Source of the DNA: an uncultured Bacteroidales bacterium
GTDB taxonomy: Bacteria; Bacteroidota; Bacteroidia; Bacteroidales; WCHB1-69
Assembly (NCBI GenBank): GCA_946407715.1
Contig: CAMJPH010000001.1
Span: forward strand, 12,620-76,619
Length of the DNA: 64,000 nt
Reading direction: 5' to 3'
The position numbers and the translations under genes are program-made. Below, piece by piece: positions 51,646 through 59,437 of this stretch; position 1 is the stretch's first letter; every line of letters starts with the position of its first letter. The notes beneath the pieces were generated by a model. That model was given only the letters and a program-made list of their open reading frames with translations. It had not been told where the DNA came from and did no database searches.

Positions 51646-51981
51646 ATGACCGTAAAAGAATTAGTAGAAAAAATGAATCTCACCGTGTTTTGTGGTGAGG
51701 ACAATATGGACACTGAAATCAAGGGCGGCTATGTCTCTGATTTGCTGAGCGATGTAATGGGATTCGCGCAGGAAGGCCAAGCTTGGGTGACTTTGCAGAC
51801 CCACAAGAACGTCATCGCCATCGCCTCGCTGAAAGAGCTGGCGTGCGTTATCCTCGTGAAGGGCAACAAACCCGATGACGACATGCTGGAGCAGGCCAAG
51901 GAAGAGGACATTCCCGTCTTAGGCACCACTGAGCAGACCTTCGAGGTGGCTGGACAAATCTACACTTATCTAAACGCCTAG
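51646..51981 (+). CDS. DRTGG-domain protein
   Basis: The ATG at 51646 (MTVKELVEKMNLTVFCGEDN) gives 111 residues; an earlier TTG lies in the heptamer array. GGYVSDLLSDVMGFAQEGQA and NVIAIASLKELACVILVKGN fit a DRTGG domain, a small domain of unclear regulatory role also found in phosphotransacetylases. It sits between the PHP and ATPase genes, 2 bp before the latter. A role in sensing redox or metabolic state together with the ATPase is inferred only. Confidence 0.82.
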   Translation: MTVKELVEKMNLTVFCGEDNMDTEIKGGYVSDLLSDVMGFAQEGQAWVTLQTHKNVIAIASLKELACVILVKGNKPDDDMLEQAKEEDIPVLGTTEQTFEVAGQIYTYLNA

Positions 51982-51983
51982 TT

Positions 51984-52529
51984 ATGAAAGATTTGTCGAT
52001 GCACATCATGGACATTCTCCAGAATTCCACCCGTGCAAAAGCAAACAACATCACGCTTGAGGTTCTGGAAAACCACGATGCGGACACGCTGACGTTGATA
52101 TTCAAGGACGACGGCTGCGGCATGAGCGCGGAAACCGTGGAGAAGGTCATAAACCCGTTCTTCACCACGCGCACCACGCGCAAGGTCGGCCTCGGACTGC
52201 CGTTGCTGAAGCAGAACACCGAGCAGACCGGCGGCTCCATGAAGATTGAGAGCGAACTGGGCGTCGGCACCACTGTCACCGCCATCTTTGGTTTGACACA
52301 CCTTGACCGTCCCCCTATGGGTGACCTCGCCGGTACCATGGTGCTCACGATTGCCGCCCATCCCGAAATCCACTTTGTGTTTCATTTCCAACGGGTTAAA
52401 GACGGGAAAGAAGAGGTGGAATACGTGTTGGACACGGATGAAGTGTATGAAGCGCTCGACGGCGTATCGTTGCAGGAGCCCGAAGTGATGGCGTACCTGA
52501 AAGAGATGGTGGAGGAGAATATACGATAG
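51984..52529 (+). CDS. Histidine-kinase-type ATP-binding protein (HATPase_c)
   Basis: The 181-residue protein has the Bergerat fold: HIMDILQNSTRAKANNITLE (N box), KDDGCGMSAETV (G1), FFTTRTTRKVGLGLPLLKQN (F and G2 boxes). There is no dimerisation or phospho-acceptor histidine, so it resembles anti-sigma-factor kinases or the ATPase of hydrogenase-linked clusters rather than a sensor kinase. The C-terminal 80 residues (HPEIHFVFHFQRVKDGKEE) are of unknown fold. It is 2 bp downstream of the DRTGG gene. Confidence 0.82.
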   Translation: MKDLSMHIMDILQNSTRAKANNITLEVLENHDADTLTLIFKDDGCGMSAETVEKVINPFFTTRTTRKVGLGLPLLKQNTEQTGGSMKIESELGVGTTVTAIFGLTHLDRPPMGDLAGTMVLTIAAHPEIHFVFHFQRVKDGKEEVEYVLDTDEVYEALDGVSLQEPEVMAYLKEMVEENIR

Positions 52530-52568
52530 GGCTTAATCAAAGACGTGAGACGTTGGGGCAAGGACGTT

Positions 52569-52603
52569 GGCAAAAGGTCAAAGCCAAAAGCCAAAAGCCA
52601 AAA
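52569..52603. repeat. Five-unit 7-bp array (GCCAAAA)
   Basis: Units GGCAAAA, GGTCAAA, GCCAAAA, GCCAAAA, GCCAAAA in register. It lies between the ATPase gene and the panC promoter; the DNA just before it also has GACGTTG words at a 7-bp pitch. Confidence 0.8.
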
Positions 52604-52633
52604 CAACAGGTTCACATATATCAAAAAAAAATA

Positions 52634-52641
52634 TACCTTTG
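52634..52641 (+). promoter_or_regulatory. -7 element upstream of panC
   Basis: TACCTTTG on the plus strand, 56 bp before the ATG at 52697. The -33 region has no clean TTTG. Confidence 0.5.
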
Positions 52642-52696
52642 CGACCGCTTTTTGCAAAGCAATATTCATTTGTAAGTAATTGAATTTTAAACCAAT

Positions 52697-53527
52697 ATGG
52701 AAATCATCAAAACTGTTGAGAAGTTGATGGAGGTTGCCGTGCGCGAGCGTGCCGCCGGCAAGACCATCGGTATGGTGCCAACCATGGGTGCTCTCCACGA
52801 GGGGCATCTCTCGCTCATCCGCCGCGCACACGAGGAAAACGATGTGGTGTTCTGCTCCATTTTCGTGAATCCCGTGCAGTTCAACAATGCCGAGGACTTA
52901 GAGAAGTATCCCCGCACCTTGGAGGCCGACGTGAAGCTGATTGGCGACCTTGCCGATTACGTGTTTGCGCCCACTGTGGAGGAGGTCTTCCCCGTCGCGC
53001 CCACCGAGGTTTATGACTTCGGCACCGTGGCCAACGTGATGGAAGGCGCCGCCCGCCCGGGACATTTCAACGGTGTGGGCGTCATCGTGCGCCGCCTGCT
53101 CGAATGGGTACGTCCGCACAAGGCTTACTTCGGGGAGAAAGACTACCAGCAGATTGCCGTCATCCGCGAGATGTGCGCCCAGTGCCGCATCCTTGCCGAA
53201 ATTGTCCCCTGCCCTATCGTACGCGAGCCCAACGGTCTGGCCATGAGCTCCCGCAACCGCCGTCTCTCGGCCCACGAATTCGAGACCGCCGCCAACATCC
53301 ACCGCATCCTCGAAGCATCCAAGCAGTGCAAGAGCGTACCGGAAATCCAACAGTTCGTGGAATCGGAAATCGCCAAGATCCCCGAGTTCCAACTCGACTA
53401 CTTCGAAATCGCCGATGCCAAGACCCTCCTCACCACCGACACGCTCGACAACCCGAACGGCGTGATGGGGTTCATCACGGTGTATGTCGGACCAGTGCGG
53501 CTGATTGACAATATTATGTATAGATAG
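52697..53527 (+). CDS. panC: Pantothenate synthetase
   Basis: The 276-residue protein has TIGMVPTMGALHEGHLSLIRRA (nucleotide-binding HIGH-type motif), CSIFVNPVQFNNAEDLEKYP, YFGEKDYQQIAVIREM and GLAMSSRNRRLS (KMSKS-like). It condenses pantoate with beta-alanine using ATP. The beta-alanine comes from PanD encoded 61 bp downstream. The first enzyme, PanB, is encoded elsewhere in the window on the other strand. Confidence 0.97.
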   Translation: MEIIKTVEKLMEVAVRERAAGKTIGMVPTMGALHEGHLSLIRRAHEENDVVFCSIFVNPVQFNNAEDLEKYPRTLEADVKLIGDLADYVFAPTVEEVFPVAPTEVYDFGTVANVMEGAARPGHFNGVGVIVRRLLEWVRPHKAYFGEKDYQQIAVIREMCAQCRILAEIVPCPIVREPNGLAMSSRNRRLSAHEFETAANIHRILEASKQCKSVPEIQQFVESEIAKIPEFQLDYFEIADAKTLLTTDTLDNPNGVMGFITVYVGPVRLIDNIMYR

Positions 53528-53532
53528 TTTTT

Positions 53533-53588
53533 GGCTGTTGGCTATTAGCTTCAATAACCAATAACCTATAACCCATAACCATTATAAA
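53533..53588 (+). repeat. Heptamer array ending at the panD start codon
   Basis: GGCTGTT, GGCTATT, AGCTTCA, ATAACCA, ATAACCT, ATAACCC, ATAACCA, TTATAAA: eight units in strict register, with the panD ATG at 53589 as the next base. The AGCTTCA-to-TTATAAA part recurs before gpmA and DUF2461. Confidence 0.9.
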
Positions 53589-53933
53589 ATGAACATAGAA
53601 GTCCTGAAATCGAAAATACACAAGGCCACCGTCACGGAGGCGAATCTGAACTACGTGGGCAGCATCACCATCGACGAGACGCTGATGGAGGCCGCCAACA
53701 TGATCGAGAACGAGAAAGTGCAGGTGCTGAACGTCAACAACGGAGAGCGTTTGGAAACCTACGTCATCAAAGGGGCGAAAGACTCCGGCGTGATCTGCCT
53801 GAACGGTCCCGCCGCCCGCAAAGCCGCCGTCGGCGACGTCGTGGTCATCATCTCCTACGCCTCCATGGACTTCGAAGAGGCGAAACGCTTCAAGCCGACG
53901 ATTGTGTTCCCGAACGGGGAAAACAAACTTTAG
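53589..53933 (+). CDS. panD: Aspartate 1-decarboxylase precursor
   Basis: The 114-residue protein has the self-cleavage site Gly24-Ser25 in [11 protein letters not shown], which generates the pyruvoyl cofactor. Other conserved parts are [25 protein letters not shown] and VVIISYASM. It makes beta-alanine from aspartate for PanC. The stop codon TAG is followed directly by a heptamer array. Confidence 0.97.
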   Translation: MNIEVLKSKIHKATVTEANLNYVGSITIDETLMEAANMIENEKVQVLNVNNGERLETYVIKGAKDSGVICLNGPAARKAAVGDVVVIISYASMDFEEAKRFKPTIVFPNGENKL

Positions 53934-54084
53934 CTTTTAGCTGTTGGCTATTAGCTTTTAAACTATGACTTTGACTTAGACATAAACTTAGACTTAGACT
54001 AATGACTTTTGACCAATCACAATTCACTAATCACAATTCACTAACCCCAAGCTTCAATAACCCATAACCAATAACCCATAACCA
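53932..54084. repeat. Composite heptamer-hexamer-heptamer array between panD and gpmA
   Basis: 53932-53959 holds four heptamers (AGCTTTT, AGCTGTT, GGCTATT, AGCTTTT). About 53962-54003 holds hexamers (ACTATG, ACTTTG, ACTTAG, ACATAA, ACTTAG, ACTTAG). 54015-54084 is ten heptamers: AATCACA, ATTCACT, AATCACA, ATTCACT, AACCCCA, AGCTTCA, ATAACCC, ATAACCA, ATAACCC, ATAACCA. TTATAAA and AGAAAGA then complete the register to the gpmA ATG at 54099. Confidence 0.9.
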
Positions 54085-54098
54085 TTATAAAAGAAAGA

Positions 54099-54851
54099 AT
54101 GTACAAACTCATATTGATAAGACACGGACAAAGCGAATGGAATCTGTCGAACCAGTTCACAGGATGGACGGATGTGGATCTTACGCCGCAGGGCATCGAA
54201 GAGGCGAAGCAGGCGGGCCGCATCCTGCGCGACGAACCGGGGTTGGACATCCGCTACACCTACACCTCGTTCCTGAAACGCGCCATCAAGACGCTGAACT
54301 ATGTGTTGGAGGAGATGGACCGGATGTGGCTGCCCGTATATAAGACCTGGCGACTGAACGAGAAGCACTACGGTGCGCTGCAAGGACAGAACAAGAAGGA
54401 GGCCGTGTCTATTTACGGCGAAGAACAGGTCAACAAGTGGCGCCGCAGTTACGATGTGCAGCCCGAACCTTTGGCTGACGACGACCCGCGCCATCCGAAA
54501 TTCGACATCCGCTACCAAGACATCAAATTCAAGGCCGCCCGTCCCGCCACCGAATCGCTGATGGATGCCACCAAGCGCATCATCCCGTTGTGGAACGTCA
54601 GCATTGTGGAATCGCTGCGCCAATACAAACAGGTGCTGGTTGTGGCACACGGCAACAGTATCCGCGGTATCATCAAGTTCATGAAGAACATGTCGAATGA
54701 GGAGATTGTGAAGCTAAACATCCCTACCGGCGTACCCTACCTGCTGGAATTGGACAGTGAGATGCAGGTCATCAGCGACCGCTACCTCGGTCTCTCCGAC
54801 GAGGAACTGAAGGCCAAGCAGGACGGTGTCGCCAACCAGACAAAGGCGTAA
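54099..54851 (+). CDS. gpmA: 2,3-bisphosphoglycerate-dependent phosphoglycerate mutase
   Basis: The 250-residue protein has LILIRHGQSEWNLSNQFTG (catalytic His), TDVDLTPQGIEEAKQAGR, WRLNEKHYGALQGQNK and VVAHGNSIRGIIKFM (second His). The length and the EKHYG motif identify the cofactor-dependent glycolytic enzyme rather than a general histidine phosphatase. It interconverts 3- and 2-phosphoglycerate. An intrinsic terminator follows at 54879. Confidence 0.96.
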   Translation: MYKLILIRHGQSEWNLSNQFTGWTDVDLTPQGIEEAKQAGRILRDEPGLDIRYTYTSFLKRAIKTLNYVLEEMDRMWLPVYKTWRLNEKHYGALQGQNKKEAVSIYGEEQVNKWRRSYDVQPEPLADDDPRHPKFDIRYQDIKFKAARPATESLMDATKRIIPLWNVSIVESLRQYKQVLVVAHGNSIRGIIKFMKNMSNEEIVKLNIPTGVPYLLELDSEMQVISDRYLGLSDEELKAKQDGVANQTKA

Positions 54852-54878
54852 AGTTGCATTGCAGAGACATAAATGAGC

Positions 54879-54914
54879 AAAGCCCCGGGAGATGAATCTT
54901 TCGGGGCTTTGTTT
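54879..54914. terminator. Bidirectional intrinsic terminator between gpmA and msrA
   Basis: Perfect 9-bp stem AAAGCCCCG / CGGGGCTTT (54879-54887 and 54902-54910) with a 14-nt loop, followed by GTTT on the plus strand. The A-rich flank allows it to serve convergent msrA as well. Confidence 0.8.
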
Positions 54915-54932
54915 ATGTTTAAGGTTAGAAGG

Positions 54933-55439
54933 TTAGCGGTGGGAGGATTTGCGGGCGAATTCGAAGAGTTCGACAGGCAGATGACAATAGCCGTCGGGGT
55001 GCTTGTCCAGATAGTCCTGATGGTACTCGTCGGCGGAGAAGAAGTTGCGCAGCGGCGCAATCTCCGTCACGATCGGCTGATCGTACAACTTCTGTTTTTC
55101 ATCGAAGATGCGTTTGATCACTGGAAGTTCCGTCTCGTCTGTGTAATACACACCCGTACGGTAGCGCGTGCCCTCGTCGTGTCCTTGGCGGTTGAGCAAC
55201 GTCGGATCGATGGCATGGAAAAACATGTCGATAAGGAATTCCAGACTAACCTTTGTCTCGTCATAAGCCACCCTCACCGTTTCCGCGTAGCCAGTGGTAT
55301 CGGTATAGACCTCCTCGTAGGTCGGGTTATCGGTGTTGCCGTTGGCGAAACCGGTTTCCGTCTCCAGCACTCCGTCAATTTGCTTAAAGTAATGCTCGGT
55401 GCCCCAAAAGCAGCCGCCAGCCAGATAAATCTCTTTCAT
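54933..55439 (-). CDS. msrA: Peptide-methionine (S)-S-oxide reductase
   Basis: The 168-residue protein has the catalytic motif AGGCFWGTEHYFKQI near residue 8, TGFANGNTDNPTYEEVYTDT and TEVRVAYDET-like substrate residues. It reduces methionine-S-sulfoxide in proteins using thioredoxin. No MsrB domain is fused, unlike in some relatives. It is convergent with gpmA and shares the terminator between them. It starts 8 bp after the ffh stop and is probably co-transcribed with it. Confidence 0.96.
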   Translation of the reverse strand: MKEIYLAGGCFWGTEHYFKQIDGVLETETGFANGNTDNPTYEEVYTDTTGYAETVRVAYDETKVSLEFLIDMFFHAIDPTLLNRQGHDEGTRYRTGVYYTDETELPVIKRIFDEKQKLYDQPIVTEIAPLRNFFSADEYHQDYLDKHPDGYCHLPVELFEFARKSSHR

Positions 55440-55447
55440 AGTGACTG

Positions 55448-56788
55448 TTATCTTCTTCCGCGGGCATTCATGGCACGCATCATCCCTCTGGTTTTGCCAG
55501 AACCGTTGTTCACGGCCTTCATCACCTTGCGTATGTCGTCGAACTGCTTGATGAGGCGGTTAACATCCTGAATATCACGACCGGAACCGCGCGCGATACG
55601 TTTGCGGCGAGAACCATTGATAATGTCGGGGTTGGCACGTTCCTCGGGCGTCATCGACTGGATCATCACCTCCACACTCTTGAAGACGTTGTCGTCGATA
55701 TCCATATTGCGTATCATCTTGCCCATACCGGGAATCATGCCCATAAGATCCTTCACATTGCCCATCTTCTTGATCTGCTGGATCTGTTGGTTGAAGTCGT
55801 TGAAGTCGAACTGGTTCTTAGCCAGCTTCTTGGACAGTTTGGCGGCCTCCTCGTCGTCGAACTGCTCTTGCGCACGTTCCACGAAGGAGCGGATGTCACC
55901 CATACCGAGGATACGCTCGGCCATACGTTCCGGATGGAAGACATCGAGTGCCTCCATCTTCTCGCCCATACCAACGAACTTGATGGGTTTGCCCGTAACC
56001 TTTCGGATGGTAAGCGCGGCACCGCCACGGGTATCGCCGTCAAGCTTGGTGAGGATAACGCCGTCAAAGTTGAGTCGGTCGTTGAAAGCTTTAGCCGTGT
56101 TCACCGCATCCTGACCCGTCATGGCGTCCACCACAAAGAGGATTTCCTGCGGGTTGACGGCCTCCTTGATGTTGGAGATCTCGTTCATCATCTCCTCATC
56201 CACGGCAAGACGGCCGGCGGTATCGATGATGACCACGTCATAGCCATAGTCTTTGGCCTGACGGACAGCATTCTTGGCGATCTCCACGGGCTTTTTGTTG
56301 TCGGGTTCGGTATAGACCTCGACGCCCACCTGCTGCCCGAGCACCTGCAATTGGTCAATGGCGGCAGGACGATATACGTCACAAGCAGCCAGCAAGGGCT
56401 TCTTACCGCGTTTCGTTTTCAGAAGGTTGGCAAGCTTCGCACTGTGGGTGGTCTTACCGGAACCCTGCAGACCGGCCATCAAGATAATGGCAGGTGAGCC
56501 CTTGAGGTTGATATCGACCGCCTGGTTGCCCATGAGCGCGATAAGCTCATCGTAGGTAATCTTCACCATCAACTGGTTGGGCGACACGGCGTTGATGACA
56601 TTCATGCCGATGGCCTTCTCTTTTACACTATTGGTGAATTCCTTGGCGATGGCGTAGCTCACATCGGCGTCAATGAGCGCCTTGCGGATCTCCTTGGTGG
56701 TCTCAGCCACGTTGATCTCGGTGATCCTTCCCTGGCCTTTCAATATCTTAAACGAGCGTTCTAATCTGTCAGATAAACTTTCAAACAT
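55448..56788 (-). CDS. ffh: Signal recognition particle protein Ffh
   Basis: The 446-residue SRP54 GTPase has an N domain (residues 1 to about 90). The G domain has GLQGSGKTTHSAKLA (P-loop), DTAGRLAVDEEM (G3) and TKLDGDTRGG (G4). The methionine-rich M domain from about 300 has KKMGNVKDLMGMIPGMGKM and GSRRKRIARGSG (4.5S RNA binding). It targets inner-membrane proteins co-translationally with FtsY. The upstream gap carries heptamers (56793-56820) and a -7 element at 56845. Confidence 0.97.
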   Translation of the reverse strand: MFESLSDRLERSFKILKGQGRITEINVAETTKEIRKALIDADVSYAIAKEFTNSVKEKAIGMNVINAVSPNQLMVKITYDELIALMGNQAVDINLKGSPAIILMAGLQGSGKTTHSAKLANLLKTKRGKKPLLAACDVYRPAAIDQLQVLGQQVGVEVYTEPDNKKPVEIAKNAVRQAKDYGYDVVIIDTAGRLAVDEEMMNEISNIKEAVNPQEILFVVDAMTGQDAVNTAKAFNDRLNFDGVILTKLDGDTRGGAALTIRKVTGKPIKFVGMGEKMEALDVFHPERMAERILGMGDIRSFVERAQEQFDDEEAAKLSKKLAKNQFDFNDFNQQIQQIKKMGNVKDLMGMIPGMGKMIRNMDIDDNVFKSVEVMIQSMTPEERANPDIINGSRRKRIARGSGRDIQDVNRLIKQFDDIRKVMKAVNNGSGKTRGMMRAMNARGRR

Positions 56789-56792
56789 ATTC

Positions 56793-56820
56793 GGTTTATG
56801 GGTTTAGGGTTTAAGGGGTA
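56793..56820. repeat. Four-unit 7-bp array (GGGTTTA) upstream of ffh
   Basis: Units GGTTTAT, GGGTTTA, GGGTTTA, AGGGGTA, lying between the -7 element and the ffh start codon, so the array is transcribed in the ffh leader. Confidence 0.75.
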
Positions 56821-56844
56821 TTGCGTCCTTGCGGAACGCGGCGG

Positions 56845-56852
56845 CAAAGATA
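56845..56852 (-). promoter_or_regulatory. -7 element upstream of ffh
   Basis: TATCTTTG on the minus strand, 57 bp before the start codon at 56788. A weak CAAG at about the right distance is the only -33 candidate. Confidence 0.45.
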
Positions 56853-56991
56853 CGTAAATTCCGAATATGAACGGACAAGAGATTTGCCCCTTGCAAGAAC
56901 GCGCCGTAGCCCGTCCCTTCAAGGATATTTCCCGCCCTCTCAAAGGAAGAGCCCCCGTCTCTTTATTCGCAGAATTCGTAAAATTCGCCGA

Positions 56992-59406
56992 CTATTCGTT
57001 CGAGAAGAATATCTCCCAATCAGTGATCAATGTTTGCATCTGCTCTCGAAGCATCAGATCGAAGTGTTCTTTGCCCTTCTTGATCCAGCCCTCTGGCGGG
57101 ATAAAGTCCACCTCACGCGGCTCGCATAGCTTCATCCGTGCCCCCTTAAACAGGGTTCCGGTGATGGCGTTGCTCACGGCCTTGCTCCCATAGAAGGTTT
57201 TCGATTCCGACCACTGGAAGTCGTCCGCTAACACCCAGCCGTTTACGAGATGAAAACGGTAGAGATCACCGAAGGTGCACTCGCCAGTACTCTCGTCATA
57301 GTCCAGCATCTCAAGACGGTACCGGCCTTGAGAAAGCGTGGCGATAGTGCCTTCATATTTCAAGATACCGTTGGCAAACCCCAGCACGAGTTCGCCAGCT
57401 CCGGTGAACTCGATGTCGCTTGCCATGAACTGGCCTCCGTCAAGCACCAGGTAGTGCTTCCCGTCCTTTTCGTTGATGACACCCGAAATCTTCATCGGCA
57501 CGAAAAAGACCTTGTACGAAATTCCGATGTCTTTCCCGTATTCGTCTTCATAGACGAGCGGCTTGTTGGGGTCCATGATGCAGGTGAGGAACCCTTGGGT
57601 GTGCTCTCCGTAAGGTGTGCTGATGCCGCTGTCCGCGTTCATCTGCATATAGACATCGTATTCCACGTTAGCGGCTTCGTATTCCACGCCAGTCTGGTGG
57701 GCGCAGTAGCAGCCGGTGTGTCTCACGGAGTCAATGGTATCCTTCGGGGGCTTTTCCTTAAATTTGGCCACAAAGGAGAGATCGCGGCCATCGATTCGTA
57801 CACCGGCGGGCAGCTTTCGGTTGTAGTAGCCGGGGGTCGTACATTCCCACTTCACCAGCGACCATCCTTTGTTCGGGGTGGCGCCAAGTGGCACTTCGGC
57901 TCCTAACAAGTATTTGCCTCCGCCAGTCACCGTGCCGCCTTCGGCAGGTTGGGCTGTAACGGTTACCGTGTATTCGTGCCGCGTGACCGTAATCGGGCCG
58001 ATCGGCTCGATGGGTCTAGGCTGGATCGGGAACGAATCACATTCTATACATGGTTCAGGGAGCGTATCAATGGGTAGAGGATGTTCCGGGAAAGTGTCAC
58101 AATCGAGACACGGCACCGGATCACGGGAATTGCACGGCGGGTTCTTGCAGGGACGTGGGTTATTTTCATCCCTCACAAAGTTAATCAGATCGCGGTTCCA
58201 TTCATAGATGATGACAAACTCGCCGTCCAGGTTGATGAATCCGTGGTAACGGTCGCGGAAATTGTCGAGCCAGGCCTGTGCATAACCCGATGCGCTGAAG
58301 TCGTGGATGCCGTAATTGTTCGCAAGCTTCCGCTTCGGGGAGGCAGGCCAGTGCTGGATGAGAATGGTGCCGTCGGGGGCGAGCACGCGGTTGTGCTCCG
58401 CCGTGGCCACACCCACGGGCGAGAATACAGGGGTTGGATTTTCCGTCTCACTCCACGAAGACATCACATTGGGAGTGTAGCCCACCACATTGAATCCCCT
58501 GTCAATCACGTAATTGAGATCGAAGTTCTTTTTGTTCTCGCAAAAAGCGTATCCTTCATAGAAGCTCGTGGCACCGCCGGCGTTGAATTGCTTCTCCGCC
58601 TTGGTGTTATAATAGGTGCGTCCCTCGTTGGACACCAAAAAGAGCCCGTCCTTCACATCGCTGACATCCCCCCACATCAGGTCTTCAGCATCGATGTTAT
58701 CCAACGAAATGGCTTTGTTGCCTTTCTTGTCGATGAAATAGATGGACCTGCCTTCCTTCACTAAAGCGTATCCTTCGCTGAAAGAACGGCATTTGTCGAA
58801 GCGGGCGGGAATCACGATGTTGCCTTTCTCGTCGATAAAGCCCCATTTGTCGCCATAGCCACTGGAATTCACGCTTCGGTAGGCGCGCAGACCCTCCCGC
58901 AACGGCGGCACTGTATGACTCTTGCCCTCAAAACGTTCGGGCACGGAGACGAGGTTGCCATAAACCCGCTGGCCGTTGACGTTGATGTAAATATACGATT
59001 TCCCCGTGCCGATGAGTGCCACGCCATCCACGAAATTGGTGGCTGCGCCGCTCCATTCCAACGGAAGCTCCTTCACGCCACCGTCGCGGTAAAGAATGCA
59101 CTGTGGTTTTGGATAAGAGCCCGATTTCTTGGTCATCACCACGGCACCGCCTAACATTTGCGGGTTGCGGTTGCCATTGCACGTCCACTCAAAGTCAAAA
59201 AGTTTCCGTCCATCGTCGAGGAAGAAAGCGTATCCGTCATCGCTTTTCACCGTCCAAACGCCATCTTCCAAATCGGAGACCCAATAGATTTCTTCCGGAA
59301 GCTGTACGAAGTGCGTGTTGGGGGTGATGGTAAGAGGTTTCGGCTTCTGCGCCGAGATTAACATGCTGATGATCATCAGCGTGAGGAGGAGGATATTTTT
59401 TTTCAT
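56992..59406 (-). CDS. Secreted WG-repeat protein with a Cys/Pro-rich hinge
   Basis: The ATG at 59406 (MKKNILLLTLMIISMLISAQ) starts a Sec signal peptide and gives 804 residues; the longer frame has no signal. WG (KWG-like) repeats fill the first half, for example GDKWGFIDEKGNIVIPARFD and SIYFIDKKGNKAI. Around residues 430-500 a Pro/Cys linker contains PCKNPPC, PCLDCDTFPE and PCIECDSFP. A beta-rich repeat follows (VTAQPAEGGTVTGGGKYLLG), similar to bacterial surface-repeat domains. The last 230 residues are unrecognised. It is probably a cell-envelope or extracellular protein of unknown function. No sorting signal is evident at the C-terminus. Confidence 0.78.
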   Translation of the reverse strand: MKKNILLLTLMIISMLISAQKPKPLTITPNTHFVQLPEEIYWVSDLEDGVWTVKSDDGYAFFLDDGRKLFDFEWTCNGNRNPQMLGGAVVMTKKSGSYPKPQCILYRDGGVKELPLEWSGAATNFVDGVALIGTGKSYIYINVNGQRVYGNLVSVPERFEGKSHTVPPLREGLRAYRSVNSSGYGDKWGFIDEKGNIVIPARFDKCRSFSEGYALVKEGRSIYFIDKKGNKAISLDNIDAEDLMWGDVSDVKDGLFLVSNEGRTYYNTKAEKQFNAGGATSFYEGYAFCENKKNFDLNYVIDRGFNVVGYTPNVMSSWSETENPTPVFSPVGVATAEHNRVLAPDGTILIQHWPASPKRKLANNYGIHDFSASGYAQAWLDNFRDRYHGFINLDGEFVIIYEWNRDLINFVRDENNPRPCKNPPCNSRDPVPCLDCDTFPEHPLPIDTLPEPCIECDSFPIQPRPIEPIGPITVTRHEYTVTVTAQPAEGGTVTGGGKYLLGAEVPLGATPNKGWSLVKWECTTPGYYNRKLPAGVRIDGRDLSFVAKFKEKPPKDTIDSVRHTGCYCAHQTGVEYEAANVEYDVYMQMNADSGISTPYGEHTQGFLTCIMDPNKPLVYEDEYGKDIGISYKVFFVPMKISGVINEKDGKHYLVLDGGQFMASDIEFTGAGELVLGFANGILKYEGTIATLSQGRYRLEMLDYDESTGECTFGDLYRFHLVNGWVLADDFQWSESKTFYGSKAVSNAITGTLFKGARMKLCEPREVDFIPPEGWIKKGKEHFDLMLREQMQTLITDWEIFFSNE

Positions 59407-59437
59407 AACATTAGGGATTGATTGTTCTTTTTGTGAT

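Noticed and set aside
56821..57193. Two plus-strand frames of about 100 codons before and across the WG gene end
   Set aside because: They overlap the WG gene or its short 3' gap and have no coding signature.
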